From contig CAWFEX010000001.1 of the NCBI GenBank assembly GCA_963814955.1, positions 62,001 through 126,000 of the forward strand: a stretch of DNA of 64,000 nucleotides. Direction: 5' to 3'. Within the stretch, counting starts at the first letter, position 1. The number at the start of each line of letters is the position of its first letter. The translations under genes and the position numbers were made by a program. This document shows, piece by piece, positions 27,449 to 36,622 of this stretch. Source of the DNA: DATCJA01 sp963814955 (GTDB lineage Bacteria; Acidobacteriota; Vicinamibacteria; Vicinamibacterales; UBA2999). The notes under the pieces were generated by a model. It searched no databases. It had not been told where the DNA came from and saw only the letters and a list, made by a program, of their open reading frames with translations.

Positions 27449-28369
27449 ATGACGCGTCGTGGTCTCGTGCTTGGAATCATTCTGGTGGTTGGTATTCTCG
27501 CCACCGCCGCGGCGCAGCAGGCCGGCGCGCCGCAGGGTAGAGGCGCGGCTCCTCAGCAGCCGCCGCTCGGAACCATCGAAAAGGTTGCGGATGGCCTTTA
27601 CCGGATTCCCGGCCAGGGCGGGGCGACGGCCGTCTACCTGGCCGGCAACGGTGTCGTCCTCGTCGACACCAAGCTCGCGAATAACGGTCAGGGCATTCTC
27701 AGCCAGGTCAAGACGGTCACGGACAAGCCGATCACGATGATCATCAACACGCATACGCACGGCGATCATGTCGGCAGCAACATGTTCTTCCCGGCCAACG
27801 TCGAGATCGTGACGCACGAGAACACAAAGGCGAACATGGAGAAGATGCCGGTTTACCAGGATCCGGCCAACAAGAACGGGATGCCCGACCGGACGTACAA
27901 GGATCGTCTGACGCTGCTCAGCGGCAACGATTCCATCGACCTGTACTACTTCGGTCCGGCGCACACTAACGGCGACACCTTCGTCGTGTTCCGCAATCGG
28001 CGCGTGATGCACGCGGGAGACGTTTTTGCCAACACCGCCCAGCCGCTCATTGACGTCAACAACGGCGGCAGCGGCATTGCCTACGGTGAAACCATCGGCA
28101 AAGCGGCGGGTGCCATCAAGAACGTCGATACCGTGATCACGGGGCACACCGACGTCAAGAAGTGGCAGGACTTCGTCGATTACGGCGAATTCAACCGGCT
28201 CTTCCTGCAGCACGCTCGCGCGTCGCTGAAGGCCGGCAAGACGGCCGAACAGGCGATGGCGGACCTCAAGCTGCCCGACAAGTTCAAGGGCTACACACTG
28301 ACCGGCGGCCGCGGCGGACCAGGCGGCAACTTCAACGTCATTTATCAGGAACTGCAGAAGGGTCAGTAG
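27449..28369 (+). CDS. Secreted MBL-fold metallo-hydrolase
   Basis: 306 residues with a signal peptide (RRGLVLGIILVVGILATAAAQQ). The dinuclear zinc site is IINTHTHGDHVGSN (about residues 107-120). A further His lies in HAGDVF and the last in TGHTDVKKW. The Gly-rich tail GGRGGPGGNF resembles other acidobacterial MBL proteins of unknown substrate. AAGGAGA lies before the ATG; a TTG six bases upstream is also in frame but less well placed. Its stop lies a few bases from the stop of the convergent TSUP gene. Confidence 0.85.
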   Translation: MTRRGLVLGIILVVGILATAAAQQAGAPQGRGAAPQQPPLGTIEKVADGLYRIPGQGGATAVYLAGNGVVLVDTKLANNGQGILSQVKTVTDKPITMIINTHTHGDHVGSNMFFPANVEIVTHENTKANMEKMPVYQDPANKNGMPDRTYKDRLTLLSGNDSIDLYYFGPAHTNGDTFVVFRNRRVMHAGDVFANTAQPLIDVNNGGSGIAYGETIGKAAGAIKNVDTVITGHTDVKKWQDFVDYGEFNRLFLQHARASLKAGKTAEQAMADLKLPDKFKGYTLTGGRGGPGGNFNVIYQELQKGQ

Positions 28370-28375
28370 AACGGC

Positions 28376-29305
28376 TTACCGGCGCGCGCCGTCGCCGCGC
28401 GACGCAAGCGCCGGAAAGCCATGGCGCCGCCGAACGATCATCCACAGTAACGGGGCGACGATCGCCACGAGGAGCAGGATCAGCGCGGTGTCCGTGTTGG
28501 AGATATCGAGGAGCTTGAGCGCTGACGCCAGGAGCACGAATGCCAGCGCCCGGCGCACGACGCCGCCCGGAGCGCGCGCCGACAGATGGGCGCCAAGCCA
28601 GACGCCCGGAATACACCCGATCAGCAGCGACGTGGTGATATCGAGTTGGAAGTCACCGAAGAGAATGTGCCCCAGGGCGGCGGAGGCGACGAGGGGAACT
28701 GCCTGCACCAGGTCGGTGCCGACGAGTTCGCTCGCCTTGAGACGCGGATACAACGTCATCAAGGCAATGATGATCAGAGACCCGGAGCCGACCGACGTCA
28801 TTCCCACCACAACACCCCCGACAATGCCGACGACCACGGTAGGAAGCGGCCGCAGCTGCAGTCGCGGGCGACCCTGCGGCAGTGGGTCCGCACGGCCGTC
28901 TCGCCGCCGCGCGTGCTCGACGAGGCGGATGTAGGCGCGAACGATCAGTCCTGTGGCGGCCAGGAGCAGGGCGATGCCGAGTGCAATCCGGATGACGTTT
29001 TGCACCTGTTCCCCTCCGCCGAGGGAGCGCGCGATGATGACGCCGCTGAACGCCGCCGGAATCGAGCCCACGCACAACCACTTCACCAGTCCGAGGTGAA
29101 CCGTGCCGCGGCGCAAATGGACCACCGAGCCGACCGGCTTCATCACTGCACTTGCCACAAGGTCCGACGACACCGCGGTGAGCGGCATCACATCGAAAAA
29201 AAGCACCAGCATCGGTGTCATCAGCGCGCCGCCACCCATTCCGGTCAGGCCGACGACGATGCCAATGACGAAGGCGGCGAGGGCAAGCAGCAAATCGAAA
29301 CTCAC
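28376..29305 (-). CDS. TSUP/TauE-family permease
   Basis: 309 residues with eight or nine spans. The repeated signature is present: VIGIVVGLTGMGGGALMTPML in the first half and VGIVGGVVVGMTSVGSGSLIIIAL in the second. The family exports or imports sulfite, sulfoacetate, taurine and similar anions. The start is a GTG six bases after AGGAG, and it overlaps the last codons of the CAAX protease gene, so the two are coupled. The frame is open upstream only because the protease region happens to lack stops in it. Confidence 0.88.
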   Translation of the reverse strand: MSFDLLLALAAFVIGIVVGLTGMGGGALMTPMLVLFFDVMPLTAVSSDLVASAVMKPVGSVVHLRRGTVHLGLVKWLCVGSIPAAFSGVIIARSLGGGEQVQNVIRIALGIALLLAATGLIVRAYIRLVEHARRRDGRADPLPQGRPRLQLRPLPTVVVGIVGGVVVGMTSVGSGSLIIIALMTLYPRLKASELVGTDLVQAVPLVASAALGHILFGDFQLDITTSLLIGCIPGVWLGAHLSARAPGGVVRRALAFVLLASALKLLDISNTDTALILLLVAIVAPLLWMIVRRRHGFPALASRGDGARR

Positions 29306-30016
29306 GAACGCTCCTGACGGACAACAAACACCAGGTACAGCGATACGAGGACAACTCCCATGTGAGGCAGAACGGCGGTCACCACGAACTCTTCGGGCAG
29401 GGCAAGGATCAAGATTGGAGCGTTCGAGCTCGTATGCAGAATGGCGGGACCCGCGATTGAATTGCCGCCGCGCTCGAACACGTATGCCAACGGGTACGTC
29501 AGGAGGGTCGCGAGCACGACAGAAGAGAGGCCGACCACCAATCCCGCGGTGATGATGATGTAGAGATGCTGGGCAGCAAAGAGCATAGCGGAGAGCGTCG
29601 CCGCGGCGGCAAAGGAGCGTTCGCGGCGCAGGTGGCCGAACACAAAGCCTCGATGGATGACTTCTTCCGTTATGCCATTGACCAGCACGACTCCGAGCAG
29701 AACCTGAGCCCAATCTGGCCGCAGCGCCACGACAACGTCGTAACTCCCGGCAAACAAAGGGAGAAACGCCAATCGGCAGGCTGACCAGTAACACCGCGAC
29801 GACCGTCGAGATTCGCGGCCGCCGAAATCCAATCGCGCGCACCGCCGCGCTCGTCGTATCGCTGAACAACAGCCGTTGGGCGACGAGAATCGCTCCTGTG
29901 CCCCAGGTACACAGCTGGAACTGTCGGACGAGAAGGGGAACCGATGCGGGCAACCAGGCGGCTGCAATCAGAGGGACGATCGCGATGGCGGCCGCGAGAA
30001 ATACCTTCGTGATCAA
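29302..30016 (-). CDS. CPBP/CAAX-type intramembrane protease, frame interrupted
   Basis: About 237 residues once one extra base is removed from the CC at 29769-29770, which joins LLVSLPI to AFLPLFAGS. The N-terminal helices (VFLAAAIAIVPLIAAAW, LCTWGTGAILVAQ) are in one frame and the rest in another. The catalytic glutamates lie in NGITEEVIHRGFVFGHL; further motif residues are His in FAAQHLYI and the helix ILHTSSNAPILILAL. The family cleaves prenylated or bacteriocin-like substrates or acts in immunity. The first codon is a TTG without a strong ribosome site, so the true start is uncertain. It precedes and overlaps the TSUP gene. Confidence 0.75.
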
Positions 30017-30483
30017 CGTTGGACCGCGTTCCGTATGGGGAGTCTAATTGTCCCCCGGAACCATTTATGAAAAACAATACCGACATGCGTGATATCGACT
30101 TCGCGCTGACGGCCAGCAAGACTGCGATCGACGAGCTGATCGTGGCGGGACAAAGCGATTGACTCAGTGAGCGGCCCCGCGACGCCGGCGGAAGGGCGTG
30201 CGCGTCTTGAAGCGGCGCACAGGGAGTTTGACCAGGCATGCCCTCAGCTTGCGGCGCGCGGCGAGCGCATGGCGAAATCACTGCCTCGCGCACGATCGGG
30301 ACTGGAACAACCGTCGCTTTCACACTGCCGCGATCTTCCAACCGATAACATTCAGCTCATCAGCACGCGCCGATGACGTTTCGCCCGCACCGCTTCGGTC
30401 TGTGCGGTATCGACGTTGTTCGTGTATACATACGCGTGCATCGACCCTCGGACATTCCATTTCGTTGACTGGCAAGGAGCGCC
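30017..30483. other. Intergenic region with weak short frames
   Basis: Between the divergent protease and haloperoxidase genes. An ATG at 30067 opens 31 codons (starting MKNNTDMRDIDFALTASK), and a GTG at 30167 opens 69 codons (PATPAEGRARLEAAHREF...). Both look more protein-like than noise but have poor ribosome sites, and I recognise neither. They could be pieces of one small, frame-broken gene. Promoters for the flanking genes should lie here. Confidence 0.3.
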
Positions 30484-31739
30484 ATGACGCGACGGCCCGT
30501 GATTGCTTTGATCGTCTGCCTTTGTTTTGGCCCGGCGGCATCAGCGCATGCCGATGCGGTTACCTACTGGAACGACGTCACGCTGCAGCTCGTCACGAGT
30601 GGGCGTCCAGGTGGTCATGGATTTCTCGACGTGGCGCTGGTCCACGCCGCAGTGCACGACGCCGTTCAGGCCATCCAGCGGCGGTACGCGCCATATCATG
30701 CCGCTCTCCGCGGATCGGGTTCGCCCGACGCCGCGGTCGCCGCTGCGGCCTACGGCGTCCTGCGGGGCATCTACCCCAAGCAGCAGAGCGTCCTCGAAGC
30801 GAAGTTCAAAGAGTTTCTTGCAAGCCGTGGCCTTGCCGGGAATCCGGGGCTGGCGGTTGGACAGCAGGCGGCGGCTGCACTGCTCAAGCAGCATCGTCCC
30901 AGTGTGACGTTGCCGGATTACAGGGGCGGTTCCGCGCCAGGAGCGTGGCGTCCTACGCCTTCCCTGATTGGAACGCCGCCCGTTCCCGCGCCATTCTCGC
31001 CCATGGCGTACTTTTACATGAGCGAGACCAAGCCGTATACGCTCGAGCGGCCGTCCCAGTTTCGCGCCGAGCAACCACCCGCACTGACGAGTGCCGAGTA
31101 CTTCGCGACTACAACGAGGTGAAAGCCATGGGCGCGCGACTGAGCACCGGCAGGACGCCGGCTCAGACCGACCTCGCTCACTTCTGGTCCGAGAACTACG
31201 TGGCCCAGTGGAACCGCGCGCTTCGAGCGATCGTCGACGCGCATCCGATGGACGTCGGCAACAGCGCACGCCTTTTCGCGCTGGCGAACCTCGCCGCCGC
31301 CGATGCGGCAATCGCCTGCTGGGACAGCAAGCGTCATTTCAGCTTCTGGCGTCCGGTCACCGCCATCAGGGAAGGGGAGGCGGACGGCAACCCCGGGACG
31401 ATCGGTGATCCCGACTGGGAACCGCTCGTCAATACGCCGAACTATCCCGATTACACGTCGGGAGCCAACAACGTCACTGCCGCGATGACCACAATCCTCG
31501 AACTGTTCTTCGGCACCGACATGTTCAATTTTTCTGTGACAAGTGATGCGCCGCTCGCCACCGGGAAGACGCGCACGTTCAGCCGTTTCTCCGACGCCGC
31601 CGAGGAAGTCGTGAATGGGCGAATCCTGCTCGGCATTCATTTCCGGTTTGCGGATGACGCCGCACGGACGCAGGGCACCCGCGTCGCAAACTGGACGTTC
31701 AGCCGGTTTCTGCGCCCTCTGCCGGCTGGACCGCAGTGA
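30484..31739 (+). CDS. Vanadium haloperoxidase/PAP2-like secreted protein, frame interrupted
   Basis: 418 residues if one base is restored near 31104, where SAEYF must join GDYNEVKAMG. The signal peptide ends ASAHA. The N-terminal half is helical (GHGFLDVALVHAAVHDAVQAIQ). The C-terminal half has the vanadate/phosphate pocket of class-I type enzymes: KRHFSFWRPVTAIR for the first Lys/Arg, and GRILLGIHFRFADD for the last Arg and His. The middle motif normally reads PSGH; here it is YPDYTSGANNV, with Ala where the acid-base His sits. Activity may thus be altered. GCAAGGAG precedes the ATG. Confidence 0.8.
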
Positions 31740-31777
31740 CGCCGGGAGTCCCCGCGGTTCGGCGGCGGCGAAATGCT

Positions 31778-31816
31778 TTGACGGTTATATATGCATTATG
31801 ATACATATGCATTGAC
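31778..31816 (+). promoter_or_regulatory. Promoter and probable ArsR operator
   Basis: Two copies of ATATGCAT, at 31789-31796 and 31805-31812, are spaced 16 bases centre to centre. Together they make an AT-rich dyad of the kind winged-helix ArsR proteins bind. A possible -35 (TTGACG, 31778-31783) and -10 (TACATA, 31802-31807) lie 18 bases apart, so the repeats overlap the core promoter. The ArsR start codon begins only five bases after the second repeat, with no Shine-Dalgarno, suggesting a leaderless message. Confidence 0.55.
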
Positions 31817-32164
31817 ATGCAGTTTCAAGTCTTCCAGACGCTGGCCGATCCCAGCCGTCTTCAGATCGTCGAAGCGCTGCTGACGGGCGAACGGGCCGTC
31901 AACGACCTGGTGGCAGAGATGGACATTCATCAGTCAGGCGTGTCCCGTCATCTTCGTATCCTCGAAGAAGGCGGGTTCGTCCAGATGAGACCCGACGGCC
32001 CGCGGCGTTATTACTCGCTGCGGCCGGAGCCATTCAGGGAACTGAACGCCTGGGTTACCCAATATCGCAGCCTGTGGGCAGGCCGTCTTGACGCGTTCGG
32101 TGCCGCCCTCGCGCGCAGACAGCGCCCGCGGCGTCGCTCGCGGCGAAGGGAAAGGACCTCATGA
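31817..32164 (+). CDS. ArsR-family transcriptional repressor
   Basis: 115 residues with a winged helix: QTLADPSRLQIVEALLTGERAVNDLVAEM, recognition helix HQSGVSRHLRILEEGGFV and wing MRPDGPRRYYSL. It lacks the CxC metal-binding pair of ArsR/SmtB, so it belongs to the metal-free group paired with AHSA1/SRPBCC proteins. The basic tail (RRQRPRRRSRRRERTS) is unusual. Its stop overlaps the next ATG (ATGA). It probably represses its own operon through the repeats just upstream. The start has no ribosome site. Confidence 0.88.
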   Translation: MQFQVFQTLADPSRLQIVEALLTGERAVNDLVAEMDIHQSGVSRHLRILEEGGFVQMRPDGPRRYYSLRPEPFRELNAWVTQYRSLWAGRLDAFGAALARRQRPRRRSRRRERTS

Positions 32165-32691
32165 ACGAAACCACGAAAACAGACTCTGTCGCAACGCGGG
32201 TGCGGAATCGCGTCGCGCTCGAACGCATCTATCGCGCCCGCATGCAGGACGTGTGGGAACTCTGGACGACGAAGGAAGGCATCGAGTCCTGGTGGGGACC
32301 GGGCGGGTTCGCGGTGAGCGTGCGCAAGATAGACGTCCGTCCGGGTGGCGAGCTCCTTTACGCCATGACGGCGATCGCGCCGCCACAAATCGAATTCATG
32401 AAGAAGGCCGGCATGCCGCTGACGCAGGAATGCCGAATCACCTATGTCGAGATCGTCACGCTTCGGAAGCTGGCGTACGTCCACCTCGCCGATTTCATCC
32501 CGGGTGTTGCGCCATACGATGTCGCCACCGTCGTCGAGCTCGAGCCTGTGATTGGTGGTGTGCGCATGACGCTGACGTTCGACGCCATGCACGACGACGA
32601 ATGGACGCAACGAGCGGTCATGGGCTGGAACAGTGAGTTGGACAAGGCGGACGCGCTGATCGCAGCACGCACTGTGGGCAGGCGTTCCTGA
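32161..32691 (+). CDS. SRPBCC/AHSA1-domain protein
   Basis: 176 residues of the Bet v1-like fold: LERIYRARMQDVWELWTTKEGIESWWGPGGF, DVRPGGELLYAM and MTLTFDAMHDDEWTQRAVMGW. The WWGPGGF block is the AHSA1 hallmark. These proteins have a hydrophobic cavity and bind lipids or other ligands; the bacterial function is largely unknown. The overlap with the ArsR gene shows one operon, so the ArsR protein likely controls it. Confidence 0.88.
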   Translation: MNETTKTDSVATRVRNRVALERIYRARMQDVWELWTTKEGIESWWGPGGFAVSVRKIDVRPGGELLYAMTAIAPPQIEFMKKAGMPLTQECRITYVEIVTLRKLAYVHLADFIPGVAPYDVATVVELEPVIGGVRMTLTFDAMHDDEWTQRAVMGWNSELDKADALIAARTVGRRS

Positions 32692-32979
32692 ACGACCGGT
32701 CAGCCGAATATCCCGGCGCTCTTCCTGATTCGCGCCGCCGCGTATCGTGCGAGGCATGTCATCGCCGACGCGACAAGAATGGCGTGACCTGAACAATCGT
32801 CGACATTGCTGTCAGATTGGAGATCCCCGCCCCGTGTGAACCGCGTGTAACCGAATTTACACGGGCGGCAGCACCTTTGCTATATAGTCGGCAAGAGTTC
32901 GTTAAGGTCCCTCCGGGCGACCACGCGAATAGGCTTTCCTCGAAAACACATTCATTTCTGCCAACGGGAGCGAACCCGC
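32692..32979. other. Intergenic region with small inverted repeat
   Basis: A CGTGTAA...TTACACG hairpin (about 32844-32863) is the only structure I see. It could be an operator for the downstream gene or a weak transcript end for the ArsR operon. Ribosome-like purines precede the ATG at 32980. Confidence 0.35.
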
Positions 32980-33204
32980 ATGAGGATCCCCCTGGTTGGG
33001 CGGCGATTTGCGCATGCCCGATTGTTGTGGTCGTTGATGATCGTGGCTGGCGTCGGGCTTGGTAGCTCGCGGCCGGCGCACTCCCAGGCCCTCAGCTTCT
33101 TCAAGAACTTTTTCGTCTACGTTGTCGGCCGCTCGATCCGGACTCTTGGCAGCGAGGTCGGCTGCCCCCGCCTCCAGCGCGCGCTTAAAACAGCAAGGGC
33201 GTGA
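32980..33204 (+). pseudogene. Truncated N-terminal copy of the neighbouring metzincin-family protein
   Basis: It starts with a signal peptide (LLWSLMIVAGVGLGSSRPAHSQ), then ALSFFKNFFVYVVG, and then loses resemblance and stops. The downstream gene begins the same way: signal peptide, then GLNFFKNFFVTGNYV. The two share the 18 bases TTCAAGAACTTTTTCGTC at 33100-33117 and 33614-33631. The fragment is therefore probably the 5' end of a degraded paralog. It could also be a short secreted peptide, but the sequence after FFV is Arg-rich and looks frame-shifted. Confidence 0.5.
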
Positions 33205-33493
33205 AGATGCGGTTCCTTTGTTCAATCCGGAGCAAGAATTCGCGCTTGGCTTGCACACTAACTTGCCGGTGCGGATTAATACTGTGCATCCGGTCGCGAG
33301 GGTGGCACGCAGTCGCGGGCCATCCTGTTCGGGCCACGCAGATCCAGCGTTAGTACTTTCTGGAACTGTATGAGACCGAGTGGAACTGTATGAGACCGAG
33401 CTCGCTCCGATCATTTTCTGATTCTCTGTGCCTTGAGCCGAGGCCGGTTGAGCTGCAATCCGCCGACGCGTACGGGCGGGCAAAGGAGAAGTC
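33205..33493. other. Intergenic remnant upstream of the metzincin gene
   Basis: No coding signal is convincing. It lies between the truncated paralog and the full gene and includes a 20-base tandem duplication at 33361-33400. The ribosome site AAAGGAG for the next gene is at its right end. Confidence 0.4.
33361..33400 (+). repeat. Two exact tandem copies of a 20-bp unit
   Basis: The unit TGGAACTGTATGAGACCGAG is repeated exactly twice, head to tail, about 95 bases before the metzincin gene. It looks like a replication slip or recent duplication. Confidence 0.8.
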
Positions 33494-36400
33494 ATGTCAC
33501 GCCGCCGATTGGGACTGTTGAGAAACCCCCGCACGTTCTTGACCGTGCTCCTGCTCCTACTGGCCTCGCAGAGCAGCCAGACACAGGTGGGGAACCCACC
33601 TGGATTGAATTTTTTCAAGAACTTTTTCGTCACCGGCAATTACGTCGCAGCCAGCGAGGACTTCGGATCGGAAAGCGGCGGCGGCGGCTTCCTCGAGGCC
33701 GAGATCAATTTCGACCAGCCGGAAGAGATGGTGCCGCCGAACGCTGATGTCGTTGGTGCCTTCTTGTACTGGCAGACCATCGTCGACGCAAACCCATTAC
33801 CGGTCAGCGGCGTCGAGTTCCGCGGTGAGGACATCAGCGAAATTGCCAAGCAGGTTGCTTTCGTCCCAATCGACCCGAACACCTCCCCCTGCTGGAGCGG
33901 CGGGGGTCAGGGTACGTACAAGATGCTGACCTTCCGGGCCGACGTCCTGCGATTGCTGCCCGTACCGCTGGACGAGGATGGCAATCCAATTGGAAAACGG
34001 CTGGTGAATTTCGACGATCTGGACGACCCCTATCCAAATGCACCGAGCGGCTTCGGTCCGCACACGGTGAGACTGCCCGACAATGGCACAGGGAATCAGA
34101 CCCCACAAACCGCCGGCGCCAGCCTGATCATCATTTACCGGCTTCCAACGGAGTCGCTGACATCGATCGTTTTGTATGACGGTCTCCAGCTCAAGCCAAA
34201 AGACGTATTACCTACAACGACGCAGGCGTTACGAGGTTTCTATCAAGCGGCCGCGAACCCATTGGCCAAGCTGACGCTCCTCGTCGGGAGCGGTGCAAAG
34301 AATGCGACGGAACAAGTTCGATTCGGCCCTGGGCTGGGCACGGACCTGATCATCGCGACAAATCCATTCTTCACGCGCGAAAGCAACAGTCCAGGCTCGG
34401 ATCGCGCGTGGGATGGCCCAACGTGGGATGTCAGTACCGCGATGCCCAATCCACCGGTCACCACCGATTACGGCGAAGAAGTGACCGTGCAGGTCACCCA
34501 CACCGACGCCAATCCGTACGACTGCCTTGCGACGTCGGCGGTCGTCTTCAGCACCGAAGTCGACGACACGGACGTCGACGGGCTGCTCAACGTGTGGGAG
34601 ACAGGTGATGTGTCCGATCTCGTACCAACTCACGCGCCGCTCCTCGATCCGACCGGCGAGCCGTTGCCCAACCTGTACGCGATGGGTGCGAATCCGGAGG
34701 TCCAGGACATCTTCGTCGAAATCGGTTTCATGAGCTCGGGTGCATACGATGATCCGCTCCCAGGGTCCGTCCCCGCACACACGCATTTGCCTTCTCAAGC
34801 CGTTGTCGACAACGTTGCGGCCGTTTTTGCGAGTGCGGCCCCGCGGAAGAACCCCGCGAACATGTCACAGACGATCAGTGGCCCCATCAAGGTCCACTTC
34901 GACGTCGGCAACCGGTATCAGACAAGTTTGAACGTCATCAACGCTGCGTACGCGCGAGGTGGTGAAGGGATTACCGAAACGGAAACGTGTCCAGTTGCCC
35001 AACCGACATGTTCGTTTCCAGGATTTCGAGGTGTCGTGGGTTGGAAGCTCGGGTACCGACTGTTGAGAGACCAGCCGCTCTCGCATCCCGACGAAGCCGG
35101 CTGCGAAGCTGCTGGCCCGGCTTGTGTGAGACGCTTCGATCGAATCCGACGTCACATGTTCCGGTACGCGCTGTTCGCTCATGCCGCGGGCATTCCAAGC
35201 CTCGCCGATCCGTCCATTCCCAGGAGCGTCTCAGGAGTTTCCGACGCCGGCAATGGCGGCGGCGATTTCATGGTCACGCTGGGCCTGTGGGACAACAACA
35301 CAGGCACCGAATTCATGCAGACATCCACCATCGTGCACGAATTCGGACACACTGGTGGTCTCCGACATGGCGGCTCGGCGCCCACTCCTGGGAACCCTGC
35401 GCCGAACTGCAAACCGAACTACGAAAGCGTGATGAGTTACCTGTTCCAGGTCCGCGGGCTGATTGGCCTGACTGGGCCAAAGGTCGATCTGTCCCGCCAG
35501 GTGTTGAAGCTCGTACACCCAGGGCCGCCATCGTCCCCGTTGACGAACCTGGACGAAGCCAGTCTAACCGAGACCGCTCTGAAGCAGGGGACCACTACGG
35601 CGGCCTCGGTCCCGGCGTTGTACCCTACCCGATGGTACGCACCGACGAGCGGCAGCTTTCTAGACGGCCTCGTGGGGACCACTGCGTCGACGAGGCACTG
35701 TGACGGGACGCCGCTCGATCCGGCCAACCCTGCGGACAACATCGTTGGCGGGATGGTGCGAGTGGACGGCACTTATCCAATCGGCAACATCGACTGGAAC
35801 GCAAGCGGGACGGCAAATCCCGCCGGGTCGGCGTACGCGCAGGACCTGAACTTCAATGGCGACGGCCCCGGCACGAACCACGAGGATCCAGCAGCCGACG
35901 GAGTGTTCACCGGGTGGAACGACTGGGAGCATCTCGACCTGCGGCAGACGGGCAGCCGCCGCAACCCGGCGTTCCTGTCGCTCGAGATCACCGTCGAGGA
36001 TCTAGCCGCCGCGGGCGACCCCGGGTACGGCGACCCCGGATATGGCGATCCCGGGTATGGGGACCCCGGCTATGGTGACCCCGGGTACGGCGATCCCGGG
36101 TACGGCGACCCCGGGTACGGCGATCCAGGCTACGGCGATCCCGGGTACGGCGATCCAGGCTATGGCGATCCAGGCTACGGCGGAGAAGTGGATGTCCCTG
36201 GTGCGGAGTCGTTAGGCCCTTCCGCAAACACCTTGAGCTACACGACAACTAACCAGAGCATCAATCTGAAATGGCTTCCCCCTCACGCCGGCGGCACCGT
36301 GGCCAGCTACCACGTGTGGAAGGTACTGGGCCCGAGCCCACCGTCACCGACCAATCCACCAACGGATGTCACTCCGCAGGGCATTGCGCCTGGCACCATC

Positions 36401-36532
36401 TGTTATCCGGCGACGCAATCGATTTTCTGCGACTTCGCGGCCCAGAACAACAGGACGTACTACTACTTCGTCGTCACCTGGTTTCAGAATGGAAAGAAGA
36501 CCCGATCGGAGACCATCTCGGCGACGCGATAA
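33494..36532 (+). CDS. Secreted metzincin-type zinc metalloprotease with GDPGY repeats and FN3-like tail
   Basis: 1012 residues. The signal peptide (FLTVLLLLLASQSSQTQ) precedes the conserved NFFKNFFVTGNYV block. A long beta-rich region follows, with a calcium-type motif DDTDVDGLLNVWE near residue 355. The protease site is IVHEFGHTGGLRHGG near residue 614, which is HExxHxxGxxH with three zinc His, and SVMSYLF downstream fits a Met-turn. Residues about 841-895 are eleven perfect copies of GDPGY. The last 100 residues (SINLKWLPPHAGGTVASYHVWKV, TYYYFVVTWFQ) resemble a fibronectin type III domain. It is probably an exported or surface protease. AAAGGAG lies before the ATG. I do not know a named homologue. 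Confidence 0.75.
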   Translation: MSRRRLGLLRNPRTFLTVLLLLLASQSSQTQVGNPPGLNFFKNFFVTGNYVAASEDFGSESGGGGFLEAEINFDQPEEMVPPNADVVGAFLYWQTIVDANPLPVSGVEFRGEDISEIAKQVAFVPIDPNTSPCWSGGGQGTYKMLTFRADVLRLLPVPLDEDGNPIGKRLVNFDDLDDPYPNAPSGFGPHTVRLPDNGTGNQTPQTAGASLIIIYRLPTESLTSIVLYDGLQLKPKDVLPTTTQALRGFYQAAANPLAKLTLLVGSGAKNATEQVRFGPGLGTDLIIATNPFFTRESNSPGSDRAWDGPTWDVSTAMPNPPVTTDYGEEVTVQVTHTDANPYDCLATSAVVFSTEVDDTDVDGLLNVWETGDVSDLVPTHAPLLDPTGEPLPNLYAMGANPEVQDIFVEIGFMSSGAYDDPLPGSVPAHTHLPSQAVVDNVAAVFASAAPRKNPANMSQTISGPIKVHFDVGNRYQTSLNVINAAYARGGEGITETETCPVAQPTCSFPGFRGVVGWKLGYRLLRDQPLSHPDEAGCEAAGPACVRRFDRIRRHMFRYALFAHAAGIPSLADPSIPRSVSGVSDAGNGGGDFMVTLGLWDNNTGTEFMQTSTIVHEFGHTGGLRHGGSAPTPGNPAPNCKPNYESVMSYLFQVRGLIGLTGPKVDLSRQVLKLVHPGPPSSPLTNLDEASLTETALKQGTTTAASVPALYPTRWYAPTSGSFLDGLVGTTASTRHCDGTPLDPANPADNIVGGMVRVDGTYPIGNIDWNASGTANPAGSAYAQDLNFNGDGPGTNHEDPAADGVFTGWNDWEHLDLRQTGSRRNPAFLSLEITVEDLAAAGDPGYGDPGYGDPGYGDPGYGDPGYGDPGYGDPGYGDPGYGDPGYGDPGYGDPGYGGEVDVPGAESLGPSANTLSYTTTNQSINLKWLPPHAGGTVASYHVWKVLGPSPPSPTNPPTDVTPQGIAPGTICYPATQSIFCDFAAQNNRTYYYFVVTWFQNGKKTRSETISATR
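36014..36178 (+). repeat. Eleven tandem 15-bp repeats coding Gly-Asp-Pro-Gly-Tyr
   Basis: The repeat is in frame inside the metzincin gene. Copies differ only at third codon positions (GAC/GAT, CCC/CCA, GGG/GGC/GGA, TAC/TAT), so the peptide is identical in all eleven. This pattern suggests selection on the protein after the expansion, not a fresh slippage. Confidence 0.95.
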
Positions 36533-36622
36533 GGATTGCAGGTTGGTCGATTGCAGACGGTTGCCGATCGATTGGTGATTTTCGATCGCCAAGAAACGTG
36601 CAGTCGGCCGATCCGACGGCAG

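Noticed and set aside
28376..30016. CAAX protease-TSUP fusion protein
   Set aside because: The middle of that frame is not protein-like; a one-base correction gives two normal proteins with a coupled GTG start.
36014..36178. CRISPR-like array
   Set aside because: The 15-base units have no spacers and code an in-frame pentapeptide; it is a coding repeat.
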